Origin: Pseudogymnoascus destructans
Lineage: Eukaryota > Ascomycota > Leotiomycetes > Thelebolales > Thelebolaceae
Direction of reading: 5' to 3'
Length of the DNA: 64,000 bases
NCBI RefSeq assembly: GCF_001641265.1
Contig: NW_020167536.1
Coordinates: forward strand, 310,001 to 374,000
In this document: positions 9,613 through 22,264 of the stretch, piece after piece
Layout: every line of letters starts with the position of its first letter
How positions within the stretch are numbered: the stretch's first letter is position 1
The notes under the pieces: generated by a model
Told to the model about the DNA's origin: nothing
What the model saw: only the letters and a program-made list of their open reading frames with translations
Databases searched by the model: none
Position numbers and translations under genes: made by a program

Positions 9613-10844
9613 CTATCCAAAATTATTGTAGTCTAGCGAAGCTAGCAAAAGCTTCTTATATCCTTCCACTGCTTCTTCCAAGTCTGAAATCTTCAGGTGT
9701 TCATGATCTGAGTGCGCCAGGAGGATACTTCCAGGACCATACAGATACCGTTTGTGATCACCATCCAAGTGCAATATATCAGTTCCATAGTTGACGACCA
9801 TCGACTCAAAGCCTGAAATCCTCATTAGCAATTACTCCTCATTTGCTAGCATCTCTGCTTACCTTCAACATCATGGTTAATTGGTATTGGCCCATAGCCT
9901 CCGGGGGCCATCGTGATTTTCAAGTCCGGCGAGACAGCGAGCAAGGTGTCACTGATGGCCCTCTCCAGTACTTCAGGGTCACCATCCGCTACACGTACAG
10001 ACACGAACGCGTATGCATCCGCGGCAATAACGTTGTCCGCCACGCCCCCTTCCATACGACCTATGTTGTATGTGGTATTACCGAATCTCTCACTCCACGG
10101 CCAATCAATGTTCGCCAGTTCCGCCAGGGCAGGAATTAACATGTCGTTTGCATTCCGTCCGACTTCAGGGTATCCTGAATGACCGCCTTTGCCGTGGGCG
10201 TCGATGCGAAATTTCAAGATTCCTTTGTGCCCGCTGGCAAGCTTGAGCTCTGTTGGCTCTCCGAAAATGACAGTCTCCCAAGAGAGCCCCAGATCGTTGA
10301 CTTTCAGCATTCCTGCACCGTTCACCTCTTCACCAACCACAAACATCATACCCACATCGCCTTCGGAGATCGACTTGGAGTCACGCAGTGCTTCTACGGC
10401 TTTGATTTGTGTGGCAACAGCGCCTTTTGCGTCGACGGTCCCACGCCCCCATATCTCATCACCACGGCGCTCATACGGCCAGTACGGAGGAACTGTATCG
10501 ATGTGCGATGTTATCAGCGTCCGTGTGTGGCTTTCGGAGCCGATATATGCGAATATGTTCGTTTGTGGTGGATCTGTGGATACAACCTGGGACTTGACCG
10601 TGAAGCCTTCTCCTTCTAGATAGGACGCCAGCCATTTGGCAACATCATGTTCTGCGCCACTGATCGAGGGGATCTCAACCAGGGATTTGTGGAGGCTCAA
10701 GAGGCCGACGAGCGAGGAGGATTCAGCTTTAGAGTCTGTGTTATATAGTGGCATTTGCGGGCTAATTGAGAGCGCTGAGATGGCATAGCTAGCAAGGAAA
10801 ACATTTGCCAAAGCCGCCCTTATAAAAACCACCGAGAACTGCAT
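9613..10844 (-). CDS. secreted M20-family metallopeptidase
   Basis: Two exons (10844-9863, 9812-9613) give 393 aa. The family (ArgE/DapE/ACY1/CPG2) uses two metal ions to hydrolyse terminal amide bonds. Visible ligands are His114 and Asp116 in TSHIDTVPP, Asp138 in GRGTVDAKGA, the catalytic Glu pair at 172-173 in VVGEEVNGAG, Glu196 in FGEPTE, and a dimerisation-domain His in GKGGHSGYP. The last exon carries the final metal-site His in AHSDHEHL. The first 24 residues (MQFSVVFIRAALANVFLASY...) form a signal peptide, pointing to secretion or the vacuole. The start was chosen at the ATG that gives this signal. Substrate unknown. Confidence 0.88.
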
Positions 10845-11176
10845 TTTAACCGTGAAGTGAATAGCAATTCGTGATATCACCACTTGGCTCAATACCTGAC
10901 GTCGTAGACGAATGCACGGACTGTAAGTTACGCTATGGCAGCTGCCCACCCCGGCTCGGAGAAACCCTACGCCTAAACAGCCCGATCTGAGCAAGGGTTT
11001 GCTTACCTTATCGTCGCTGCCTCATACATTTCAGGTCGCCAGCTCGCATGCCAACAATGAAACCGTGTCAAACATTTATTGCTTGATCTTCAACTCTTGT
11101 TCTCACCATCTACTGCCTCCTCGTATATCCATTTTGTGCGCGCAAGCTGAGTAAAAATATTAGCTAGCTAGCTACG

Positions 11177-11756
11177 ATGGCTCTCATCAACGCGGGCACC
11201 ATCATCCGCTCAATATGCCTGTTTCATATCACTCTGGGGTTCTTTTTCCTCACGTCGCCTCATACTGTGGCTGACCAAACACTCGTCTTTATCATGGGTG
11301 AAGCTATGGGCCTTGTGCGTTGCATCCTATCTCCTTCGTATGCGCCACCACTAACATTCCTTCTAGCCTCACGTTCGCGCGTTCGACTCTCCATCTGCGC
11401 CACTCGCTTTCCTGGGAGTTGTACTGGCCTTCTGGGGCTTCAGCGACCTCATTGCCGTCTCCCAGCCCGAAGAAATCGCAAACCACTACTGGTCATCCCA
11501 AGCTCCCATCCGTCTCGTCCTCTTCTTCGCCTTGTCCGGTTATAGCTACCTGTTTTCGGCAAAGTCGCCAATGTATAAGGCGTCCGGATACATAACGAGC
11601 TCGTGGGGCGAGGGCTTGAAGAACAGGGTCTTGTTTACGTGGGCGTTTGTGGAGATGATTACGTGGTTCTGGATATGGACTACGTTGAGGGAGGAACGGA
11701 GGGACATGCTGGTTAAGGCGCAGGAAAAGAGGGCGCAGGAAGACGATCGGTTATAA
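11177..11756 (+). CDS. ILM1: ILM1 family membrane protein
   Basis: Two exons (11177-11314, 11367-11756) encode 175 aa. The protein matches the fungal ILM1 family (increased loss of mitochondrial DNA), multi-span membrane proteins whose biochemical role is not known. Hydrophobic segments are near residues 10-30 (ICLFHITLGFFFL), 55-75 (PLAFLGVVLAFWGFSDLIAV), 90-105 (IRLVLFFALSGYSYLF) and 135-150 (VLFTWAFVEMITWFWIW), with a charged C-terminal tail. The short motif GFSDLIAVSQPEE is typical. Convergent with MDM20. Confidence 0.85.
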
Positions 11757-11973
11757 GACACATGTCACGAATGATACGAAATTGTCACGTTAATTTAATT
11801 GAATGTCTGTTATTTTCAGGTGCCGAAATATACTATCCGTGGAGTGATGTGAGATCTGTGCATCAGAACTAGACATACATCCTTAAACGCGTCCCATCTG
11901 CTAGCCATGCGTTTCCTAGTTCGCTATGCACCGCGCCATAACCATGCTCATGACTTCGCTCAAACAGAATCTT

Positions 11974-14900
11974 TCACTTCTTAACCTCATCCACACGAAG
12001 AGCCGCCAGTCCGATGACCGATTCCTTCCAGCTGTCCACCACCTCTCCAACCCACCACTCACAAAACTCTTGCCCGAGCTCTTGCGCAACCCAACGTCCT
12101 GGTGTATGGGCAAACTTGGGGTGCCACCAGTCCATAATCGCAACATCTGGGTTACCTACTGGTTCCTCCCACAGCCAAGTCATCACCCTGTCGATCCAGC
12201 CTCCGCCATTCATTTTCACCTTAACTTTTTCAGCGGTGTTAGCCACCAATTGTTGGACCTCCCTAGCATGTACAGCCAGGCCATCCATTACCTCACAAGT
12301 CTTGGGATGGGTCTCGACCGCCTTGCTGTTGACGAACTTAGCCGCCGCGATGACCAGCGATGTCGTCTCGTGCGCGAGATACAGCGGGTGCAATGTCCCG
12401 TTGAAGCTGGGGTGGTATCTTATGGCACTGAGGTCGATTTTGCAGACATTCTTGAGATTCCCCAAGAATTTGGTGATATTTGTAACAGGTTGGCGTACGC
12501 CCCTGTTATGGGTCACGTCGTGCTTCGGGTTCTCGAGGCAGGTGGTGATGATGAAATGAGCGAGGGCAACGGCAACGGCATGCTGGCATACTTCATGTCC
12601 AGTCATGTCAATTCCCACCCTGAGGCTTTCCATAACGGAGAACGATCTCTCGAGACCTTTGAGAGCAGAGTTGGTTTTTGATTTGCCATCAGTTTGGTTG
12701 CGGAAAAGCATCCAGAGCTCATCCACCAGCAAAGCACTACGGGCACGGAAATCCTATTAATTGTTAGCAAGGCCCGTATTCAGTCTGCGATATAAGTGAT
12801 AGACCTACACTTGGTGGCGGCCCTAAGCGTAGCCACATTTCGACCGAGGGGCAACTAGAGGTCTCGAAATCGGGGTAGCACTTGTAATCCAAGTTATTGG
12901 CGAACTGGTTGGTTATTGGGTCGGACGCTGTCTACCGTTAGCTTAATCCGTACCGTCGGATTCCTTCAAACTCACGAAGCAAATCATATCCCTGGCTCTG
13001 TTTGGTCAAAACCGCATTTTGGTCTGTCATACGCACTATCTTGCGCAGCTCAATGACGGTTATCGCAGTTCCGATGCTGCGGGACAACTTGTCAGAGGCA
13101 TTCACGAGTTGGCAAACTGAATCGTAGCTTCCAGCTTCAAATGATCTCTTGCAGTTGTTATTGATCTGGGTGCGGACATTTCCGTACATGCGCTGAACGT
13201 TGGCAATATTAGCCGCAGGATCGAGAGTCTGGGCAGTGCCATTGATCTCATCTTGAACTGGGTGCGGATGGAGAGACGAAATCCTGTCAAAGATGATGTA
13301 TCCAAGCGTATCGCCTTGAATCTGTTTGATGTTCAACTTGTTGTAAGCCCTCAAAGCAAGAGAGCCTGCACCCATCATGGAGTATAGTTTGACCAGCAGC
13401 AGTAGGATTTGAGTATTCGCAGCTGACTTAGAGTGAGCAAACTCGAGTAAGGCCGCCGCTTGAATGAGACGCTGATGGCCATGCCTTATTTCAAATTCAT
13501 CTGGTTTGGCCCAGTATCGACTGTATGGGGTTGCTGTCAACTTAATAAGGCTGATTGCAGCCATAATAGCCATGTCATCAAGGGGGTGGGTATCAGTTGA
13601 AAGCAGCTTCAAATGATTAGGTATTCCAATGGGGCGTCCTTCAACCCATGGTCCTCCGATATTGAAACCCTTCATGGCGGTGGAATAATCTCTGACGAGC
13701 CTCATGACGTTTGCTTTCTGGCATCGCTCGCACCACACATAACGCTTATTTCCGCACCAAGCGCAGGTAGTGTACTCGTCATTGGACTCGATAGTAGACG
13801 CGATAGACTCATAGTCGGCCCCATTTGGGATAGGGGGAAGGTTGCAATTGTGGTAGAAAATTTCCAACTTCTGCAATGTAACATGGGACGTACGCAGCCC
13901 AACATCCGATAGCTATTCACTGTTAATATGATCACCGGTATTTCGACTGCGAGTTTGTGATGCTTACCTCTTCTCGTGGTGCAATAACAGGCTTTTCCAC
14001 ATCTTCTACCTCATCCACCCAAGCCCACGGAAATCGAAGGCCCAGAATAGGAATTCCCTTGCCAAATAACTCCGCGATCTCTCCCTGTGAAAACGTCTCA
14101 ACATAGCGTTTCACATCGCCAAATGCTGAAGCTGTATGGCCATATTGCGACAGGTGCGTCATAAGTGCGGCTTGTCTAGGGTCAATTCCGGAGAAACGAG
14201 ACCCTGACGGGATCACAAAGGTACGATTTTTGCCGTCTTTCTGCAATTCGAAGCAGAAAGATAGATTCGCCAATGAAGCGTTTCGCTTGTATGTTTTGTT
14301 GAGGCCCGAAGTAGGAGCTAGGTGTGATTTGACTTGGTCACGAACTTTGTCGTGAGACCTGCCAACGTCAGTGCATGTTTGATATAGTAAGGCTCTCACT
14401 AACGATTCTTGCTTTGACTTACTCTTTGGTTTGGAGGGCAATTGCGGCGGTGATAAACGCTTCCCACACTTTCCAATCAGCGCCTCTAGAATCAATCATA
14501 TTACCCGTAGTAGTTGACTGTGCTCCCTCCAATAGTTCGTTACAGACATCAACCAGTTCCTGCCATTCTCCTTCATCCTCCAATAGAATAACATGATCTC
14601 TCTTGAAAACCCATTCTCCTTTGGCAATATTTGAAGAGACCCCAATATATGGGTCTTTATAAGCCTTCAAACGAGCTGCAGTCTGGCCGGTGACCTCCAA
14701 TATTCTGTGGTATAGCAAAAGCTCCTGTGGGGTTTGAAGAGACCTAACCGGGAGAGGAGATTTCCCCTAAACTTGGTCAGCATGGATTGTACATGACGAA
14801 TGATGTGGTTTGGTACATACAGCTGCTGCGATGGTGGCATCTGCAAATGTCTGCATGATGCGGCTTGCTACAGTCAGCAAAATATGTCTCTTCTGTGGAT

Positions 14901-15806
14901 CACATTCACGGGTTTCCTATATTAGGTCAGCTATTGATTCCCATACGCAGATAGATAACTACTCACAGTGAAGGTAAGGATAGCAGTGAGTTTCCAAAAA
15001 GGATACTCATGGTTTCCCGGGAAGTTCTTCTCAAGGACGGTGGCAATCTGACAGTCGGTTAGTATAAAGTCTGTTGATGATATTGCTTGTTTGAAACGGA
15101 TCTTCAGAACAATGACACAAATCTGTTGTAACAGATCTTGGAGAACATTGGAGCAAAGATTGGGGGATGTAGAATAATGCCCAATAAAATACTTTCGATC
15201 TGAACGTACCTGTTGTGCGTAATCCCAATCGGAACGCCTGACACAAACATGGAAACAATCTTGGGCGAGTTTCTCTTTCTTCGGGTTTGCCCTCACAGCT
15301 GCGAGACGCATCTTCGACGTGAAAGCAGCCGCCTTCTTTTCCTCTTGATTAGAAAACATGGCTGCGGCAGCTTCTTCATAAATATTCAGCTCATCAATAT
15401 CTGAGATGATCTCCTTGCAACCTGGCTGGCTCAGGGTTGCGAGACGAATGTATGCTGTGTTTCTGTGAACAGCCAGATCGTGCTGTGATTGTATAAAGCA
15501 CCTCAAAGCCTAGATAGGTCAGCTCTGACAAGGCCAACAAGTATTTAGACAGTTGGTGTTGGCTAGTGTCCCACCGCTTGAAAGGGAAGTATAACAAGGA
15601 GGACTGTGCACGTGACTGTATGTCTTAAAGCGGCGACCCATTGGATGCCGAGATGAGTGAAAGTGACTTACCACCAAGTACGTGTCACTGGTCTTAGCTA
15701 AGCGTTTCTCTACAAGCTTCAACGCCTGCCTGAAGTCCCCGGCCTCAATGGCATTGCATATAGGGACATGCTGCTGTGTCCGTGGGTCCGGGAAGAAGGC
15801 CCCCAT
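11974..15806 (-). CDS. MDM20: NatB N-terminal acetyltransferase auxiliary subunit
   Basis: Nine exons on the minus strand (15806-15672, 15509-15210, 15047-14967, 14916-14821, 14766-14423, 14358-13968, 13912-12976, 12927-12809, 12753-11974) join in frame to 1060 aa. Mdm20/Naa25 is the ribosome-anchoring, non-catalytic subunit of NatB, which acetylates proteins starting Met-Asp, -Glu, -Asn or -Gln. TPR-like helices start at once (ICNAIEAGDFRQALKLVEKRLAK). A CxxC-CxxC segment (CAWCGNKRYVWCERC) and the block ARSALLVDELWMLFR are seen in filamentous fungal members. The 159-nt intron 15209-15048 could instead contain one small extra exon, as its middle part is open. Confidence 0.88.
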
Positions 15807-16720
15807 TTTGGGCTGCTGCGCCGACGACGCCAACCGAGACAGCACAGAATGTTAGGAGAGCGACACTGTGCACCATACGCTTCTCGAACGAAAGCCAGCA
15901 AGCTTCCGTAGCAGTTGGATGTTGGAATATGAGATCGGTGATATGGTGGTTCGTTGACCCCAAATTGGTTTGGATAGAGAAGAGGCTATAAACGCGAAAA
16001 AAACCACATAATGTTTTGTGTTTCTGAGCCACTTGATTTATTTCGCTTCGCATGCTGCTTTAAGCCGCTGGGCCTTGACAAGACAGGTACGGCCGAGTCA
16101 GGACTACATCGTGACAAGGGGATTATCGCTGGGAGCAAAGTACGATTGTTATTGTAAATACATTTAATCTCTGGTGTTTACTGATGATTTTCTAAATGAA
16201 GTTCAATTTATATTTCCCCTCTGAGACCTTTCAAGGGCAAAAGTTACTCCGTAGCGCTCCACGGGTTTCATAGGAAGGGTGTCACCATAACTAACTTAAC
16301 TAAGTTAACTAGAGTAAGTATCTTATGTAAGCATCACTTTAAGCTAACTTATATGTGGATAGCGTCAAAACCTTAAGTCCGCACCACAGACGTGTTTGGA
16401 CAAATCTCGCGCTAGTACTCACGCGATAATGGGCAATTCGACGTTGGGTTGTCGACACCTAAACTACTGCCATGCCCTTGTTCATGTTCGCCTCCTTCAA
16501 GCAACAGGCTTGTCGAAGCTGACACCTGCTCTTTATCCTCATATATGAGCAGTTAAACTATCATTACGACTGATCATTTGCTTAGAAAATCGAAAAGCTG
16601 CCTTAGATCCCAAGGCACGCATCAAGGGACCCTTTTTATTTGGCAGCCTCACTTTTGACGCAGCCTTCGTCACATCACCAACACTTCATCCTCCACCTGC
16701 CTAAACGATACACAGCCATT
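15807..16720. other. divergent intergenic region MDM20 / RING gene
   Basis: No coding sequence recognised. The part from about 16285 to 16370 is a run of AACTTA/TAAGTT-like words with local inverted symmetry. The rest presumably contains two promoters. Confidence 0.4.
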
Positions 16721-19075
16721 ATGGCGCCCTCTAGGACCTCTCGGAGGGAGAGCGTAATCTCACTTGAAACCCCCGAAAGAAGCTTAGTTGCCCAAGAATC
16801 AGTTGCCACAGCTGGCACGTCAACAGTTGCGATGGCGAAGTCCTCATCGGAGATAACGCCAAGTATGGGGGTGAGGCTCTTTCTTTTGCCACCGACCTAT
16901 ATTTGTACGTGTTTTTATTAACGTATTCTATTCAATAGCCCGCGGATATCTTCAAGGCCGACCTCGAGAATATAAAATCGCTCGTCACTTGCACCATTTG
17001 TGACCAGCTTCTCTACGAACCATGGATGCTCGCATGTGGGCATACCTATTGTTACAGTGTATGTCTTCTGAATATCAGCAGCTCAGATCAATATTGCTGG
17101 GATAGGTTCTGTGGAATGTATCAAACTAACTTCCCTAGTGTCTGTGCAACTGGTTTTTGCCAAATAGACGGTCCAAGTCGTGCCCAGACTGCCGAAGTGC
17201 AGTTAAGGCAATGCCTGCTCCGGCATTCGTGGTATGTGTTATACAATTCCCAAGTCTAGTGTATATACAGAAGCCAGAGCTAACAATCCCTTATAGATCA
17301 AGCAGCTGGCGGAGGTATTTGTGAGCCGCGTTGAGCTTATGCCAGCCGATGAAAGTACGGAACAGCACGTCAAAAGGCGAAAGGAAGAAAATCAGGCGGT
17401 TGAGACCGACAGGATTTCCGACGAAGGGTTGTTTAAGGGCTGTTTCAGCACTGCCCGGCTAGGCAATATACGTTACGACGAAGCTGACCGTATGCACGTT
17501 TGCTCTCACTGTGGGCACGAGTTTACAGGGGGTCCGTTGTGCGAAAACTGCGGCGTGGACTTTGAGGGAGAGGACGAAGCTATACGAGACGACTTCAGCG
17601 ACTTGGAAGAAATGGAGTTCGATTTGGACGAGGAAGAGGACGGAGATGCGGAGGAGGGCGAAGATGATATTGAGGATGAGGACTATTTCCATGGCAGGGA
17701 TCCTCGAGAAGGGCTGGATTGGTTCGATCCGTTTGATGGGGCCGTCCAATTTGAAGATGTCCGCCAGCTGCTTGAAGATCACCCAGCTCACCACCACCAC
17801 CACCATCATCACCACCCTCATTATCATCACCTTCTTCACCCCATGCATATGGAAGCCCGAGTGTCTCGTGCGAGAGGCGAGCATTCAGACGAGAGCGAGG
17901 AAGAAGAAAGCGACGGCGACGAGACAACATCATCAATGATGGACTTTATTGAGCCAGATGATAGCTCTCCTGCAGTTGGGCGCAGGTCAAGGCCTCAAAT
18001 TATAGACAGCGATAGCGATGACTCGGATGAAGAAGATGAGGAGGAAGAGGAAGAAGAGGAAGTGGTGTCATCGAGACCGCGCCTACAGGCAAGGAGGCGG
18101 CCTAATCGACCAATTGTAGTGGACTCAGACTCGGAAGTTTCAGCCGATTCTGGAGATGGTCAAGGAGAGTCAGAGGGAGCAAATCACCCTGACATAGGCG
18201 ATGAGCATGAATCCGATAGCTCTGCTAGGAATGGTGGTTATAGTCCCTTGGACCACGGTGATGATAGCGAAAATGATGAAGCTGAGCCGTTTGCTGCAGT
18301 CGACCACCATTCGGGCACCGGCGACTCTGAAACCACAGTTGGCCGCCACGAATTGGATGACGAAGATGATAGGGGTGCAACAAGCTGCAATGATGGACCT
18401 GCGGTATCCCGTCGTGGTGGCGAAGCAGCTACACAGAGATGTCCGTTCCACAGACGTAGCGGATCGACGGCGAAGACGCAGCGCGAGCGAATATCGGCGG
18501 GACCACAAGGTTCCAGGGAGCAAAGCCTCGAGGAAAATTTAGAGGACCGTGACGAGGAACGGATATCCTCGCCCGCAGCTGTATACGACGCGTCGGACGA
18601 CGAGAATGAGGCCACTGATGAAGACGGAGATATCGAAATGGACGCGAAGTCGGGTATGAGGGGCAGTGTTCCAGAGCCTGACCTATTAAGTCACAACGCT
18701 TTGGATGAATTTTTCCCCAATCCTGAGATATGGTTGGAGCAACCTGCTCCTCCAGCTCCAAGGGCTCGGCGTAGGCGAGGAGCTCCTGCCCAAATGTCAC
18801 CTACACAAGAGTATGACCCCCGGATTAGTATGATGTTTGCACAGCATCAATCTGACTTGAGGGACGCAACAGCTCGTGAAAGCCCACTTTACGAAGGCCA
18901 AAGGGATGCCCCCCGCAGGATCGAAGCACCGTCGAGATCGCGGCGGCGAGCCCAATACCGTCTGGCTCCACCAATTTTAAGTAACCGATTTGGACCTAAT
19001 CGCGAACCAATTGCCATATCGTCATCTGCGAGGCCAGGGAGGGCTCACAGGAATCGACGGGAGTATCGGGCTTAA
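16721..19075 (+). CDS. RING-finger protein, probable E3 ubiquitin ligase (Psh1-like)
   Basis: Four exons (16721-16870, 16939-17058, 17139-17231, 17297-19075) encode 713 aa. A complete C3HC4 RING spans residues 68-108 (C68, C71, C83, H85, C88, C91, C105, C108), built across exons 2 and 3. After a short linker comes a small Zn-ribbon, CSHCGHEFTGGPLCENCG. The long remainder is very acidic and low in complexity, with a run of nine His and further His around residue 290, and Ser/Asp-rich stretches like those of chromatin-associated proteins. The RING plus zinc ribbon plus acidic tail recalls Psh1, the ligase that removes mislocalised CENP-A, but that identity is tentative. Confidence 0.8.
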
Positions 19076-19670
19076 GGGGAACAAGGGTGGGGCGTTTGGA
19101 ACAAGGAAAGGGCCAGCGAGGAGTTATTCGCATTGCAGACTAGCATTCGCACAAAAACAAGTGTATGAAGCTGTATGGTTGTAATGAAATACTAATTATT
19201 TATAAAATGTCAATGCATGGATTACAACAACTATTTGCCCCTGTAATCGCGATTCTTGTGACACCCGCGATAATGTTAAAATGCACTAGACGCTCGGACC
19301 ATGCCAAACCTCCCTATCATTAGAGCGATTCAGCAGGTGTTAGACACCTCATTCGACAGTCCTGTATGTAGTTAGTGTAGAAAATTTGACTAGGAACCCA
19401 GTATAAACCCTGTACAAACCCTGCTCGCTGCGAACTCCACCATTTCTTAAATAGGAAGTAAGACTGTCGGTGTTAGACAATTATCTGTTCAAGGCTAACA
19501 GCCAGCTAGATTCCTATTGTAGTTAGAATATAAGTTAGTAATTACCTTAGATAGACATCATGTAATTGTAAGGCGAATACAGTAGTATAGCAGTATATAC
19601 GACGATCTACATATGTCGCTCTGTATAAGTGATAATTATGGCCTTAAAGCCGCTCGAATTCCTGGGTTAT
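19076..19670. repeat. AT-rich region with a probable truncated LTR (19471-19670)
   Basis: No gene. From 19471 the sequence begins TGTTAGACAATTATC and runs to CCTGGGTTATTGTAA, the look of a Copia-type solo LTR whose final CA has been cut off by the next repeat. No matching second LTR is in the window, so this is a weak call. Confidence 0.35.
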
Positions 19671-20782
19671 TGTAATGGTGGGTGCACCAGATGTGAGAAT
19701 CTAGCCACCCAAGGAAGGGATGATTTTACTAAGACAACACACTGTCTTAGGAAACAGAGCCAAAGGGTCGTAGCTTAGACTATTCCACAACGCAGCAATC
19801 AGGTGTATGATGTAGTGGAGTGGTTTATGTAATGGTGGGTGCACCAGATGTGTGTCATACTGACATTCGTTGCACTCAGTTTGCTATCAAACTCAAGAGC
19901 AAATCTCCTCCTCAAACCTACAAGTCAACATACATATCTTGGCTTATCACATCAACAACAGAAGCAATACTACTCAACGATTGCTGCAAACTCTTCGACT
20001 ACATCTGTTTATGCTACATACATCACGGTATATCATTTGGACACTCATTGAACAAGTTATTAAGAAAATCTCCTCCTTAAGGGGGTGGGCCAATACTACC
20101 ACATGGCATATCTCTACCAACTAGAGGCCTAGGAAGATGAACGATAGCTCTAGAAGCTTCTACAACCCTCTATGATTCATTACACGTCATCGCTCCTTAG
20201 TTACCCACAAGATTGGTTAAGTTATGACATAATTTATCTATAGGTACTCTGACCTTGGACCTCCTTTTCACTTCCTATAGGCTAGGAACCCAAGAGATGG
20301 TTCTATGGGATTCTCTTACATTCGCTACATGATTAGCAAGCTAGTTGTGGGTCGCACTTGATTTCTAATACATTTACCAAGCCTGGTTAGTCATGGAAAG
20401 TCATGGAAAATGAGAGAACTACACTCCTTTGGCATAAATAGGATTGCCCTTTCCTTAAGAAAGGGCAAGCAGGCAATACAGTAAATTGACTATCACATAC
20501 TTCCACGTCTTTTCCAAGCTTCCAAGCATTGATCTTGTTACTCCTTGTTTCTGAAAAGTCAGTGAGGTGTTAACCTCTGACTTACCCCTGAGTTCCCAGA
20601 CTCAACATTTGTTGCAACTTGTCTGAACCACTTCATCACATCATACACCTGATTGCTGCGTTGTGGAATAGTCTAAGCTACGACCCTTTGGCTCTGTTTC
20701 CTAAGACAGTGTGTTGTCTTAGTAAATTCATCCCTTCCTTGGGTGGCTAGATTCTCACATTGTAATGGTGGGTGCACCAGAT
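19671..20782 (+). repeat. three exact 22-bp direct repeats separating transposon blocks
   Basis: The same 22-bp word, starting TGTAATGGTGGGTGC and ending ACCAGAT, occurs at 19671-19692, 19828-19849 and 20761-20782, always in the same orientation. Each copy is a junction: LTR-like sequence to a 135-bp terminal fragment, that fragment to the left arm of the palindrome, and left arm to right arm. Its core GGTGCACC is self-complementary. The word could be a duplicated target or a recombination junction. Confidence 0.85.
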
Positions 20783-21668
20783 ATGAGAATCTAGCCACCC
20801 AAGGAAGGGATGAATTTACTAAGACAACACACTGTCTTAGGAAACAGAGCCAAAGGGTCGTAGCTTAGACTATTCCACAACGCAGCAATCAGGTGTATGA
20901 TGTGGTGAAGTGGTTTAGACAAGTTGCAACAAATGTTGAGTTTGAGAACTCAGGGGTAAGTCAGAGGTTAGCACCTCACTGACTTTTCAAAAACAGAGAA
21001 TAACAAGATCAATGCTTGGAAGCTTGTAAAAGACGTGGAAGTATGTGATAGTCGATTTACTGTATTGTCTGCTTGCCCTTTCTTAAGGAAAGGGCAATCC
21101 TATTTATGCTAAAGGAGTGTAGTTCTCTCATTCTCCAAGACTTTCCATGATTACCAGGCTTGGTAACTGTAGTCGACGTAAGAGAATCCCATAGAACCAT
21201 CTCTTAGGTTCGTAGCCTATAGGAAGTAAAAGGAGGTCCAAGGTCAGAGTACCCCTATAGACCAATTATGTCATAGACAAATTATGTCATAACTTAACCA
21301 ATCTTGTGGGTAACTAAAGAGCGATAACATGTAATGAATCATAGAGGTTCGTAGGAGCTTTTAGAGCTATCGTTCATGCTCCTAGGCCTCTAGTTGGTAG
21401 AGATATGTCATGTGGTAGTATGAGTGATGTCATGTAATGAATCATAGAGGGTTGTAGAGATATGCTATGTGGTAATATCGGCCCAGTAACTAAGGAGCGA
21501 TGACGTGTAATGAATCATAGATGGTTGTAGCAATCGTTGAGTAGTATTGCTCTTGTTGTTGTTGTGATAAGCCAAAATATGTATAGTGACTTGTAGGTTT
21601 GAGGAGGAGATTTCCAAGTTTGCTCTTGAGTTTGATAGCAAACTGAGTGCAACGAATGTCACTATGAC
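19850..21668. repeat. large imperfect palindrome of two head-to-head element copies
   Basis: The left arm (about 19850-20760) is the reverse complement of the right arm (about 20783-21668), with small indels and substitutions. The outer ends match (TGTCATACTGACATTCG on the left, its inverse at 21652-21668), as do the inner ends (GGCTAGATTCTCA / TGAGAATCTAGCC). Both arms are the 5' portion of the Pogo-like element at the left of the window, cut at the same point. No protein is encoded. If transcribed, the RNA would fold into a hairpin of roughly 900 bp. Confidence 0.85.
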
Positions 21669-22030
21669 ATAGAGCAAGTAGGTGGTGATTCTTAGGACGC
21701 TGAGAAGAAGAGGATAAGTGTGGCGAAGGAGAAGCTCGGTATGGAGACTGAATTGGCGATAGAGCAGGACTGTCGTCATCTTCAATAACGTTGACATTGT
21801 CTAACTCCTCACTGCCCACTAATTGCTGTCCCTGGAGTGCAGGAAGGGTATTCTGAGGTGACGGTAGTGGTGGGTTAATACCCTGCTTGTCTTTCATTGT
21901 CATAAGCATTGAAGCCCGGGCAAGGTAAGAAGCTTCACTCTTGGCACCAATATTGCCTCGATATTCCTTTCGCTGGCGTATTACAGCTGTCAGTTTTACA
22001 CTGCCTGTTTTGGTGGTGCCAAGCCAGGCT
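21669..22030 (-). pseudogene. unidentified transposon ORF fragment
   Basis: On the minus strand an open frame runs from about 22030 to the palindrome edge: it includes KLTAVIRQRKEYRGNIG, AKSEASYLARASMLMTMK and then a Pro/Ser/Asp-rich tail. The composition is like the C-terminal tails of fungal transposon proteins but no family motif is visible. It runs straight into the palindrome, so it is truncated. Confidence 0.4.
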
Positions 22031-22264
22031 AGAGTAGTACTAGAATAGATTAGTATTAGAGCAACTGAATCCTTGTTTAGTGCTTACCGAATACCCTAAT
22101 TAGGCAATATAAAATTGCACCCAATCGATTGAGGCTTAAGAAGTTGTGATTTTAGTGATTTTAGTGATTTAGTGATTTGGTGATTTGCCTGGAGTGCGTC
22201 TATCTAGCGTCGTCTAAAGAGAATAGTTGGAATAGTAGACTCCCTTACTATTCCTGCTATTCCA

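Noticed and set aside
17459..17936. Open frames on both strands inside the RING gene
   Set aside because: They are shadows of the acidic and His-rich repeats; the RING frame is continuous and has a recognisable domain.
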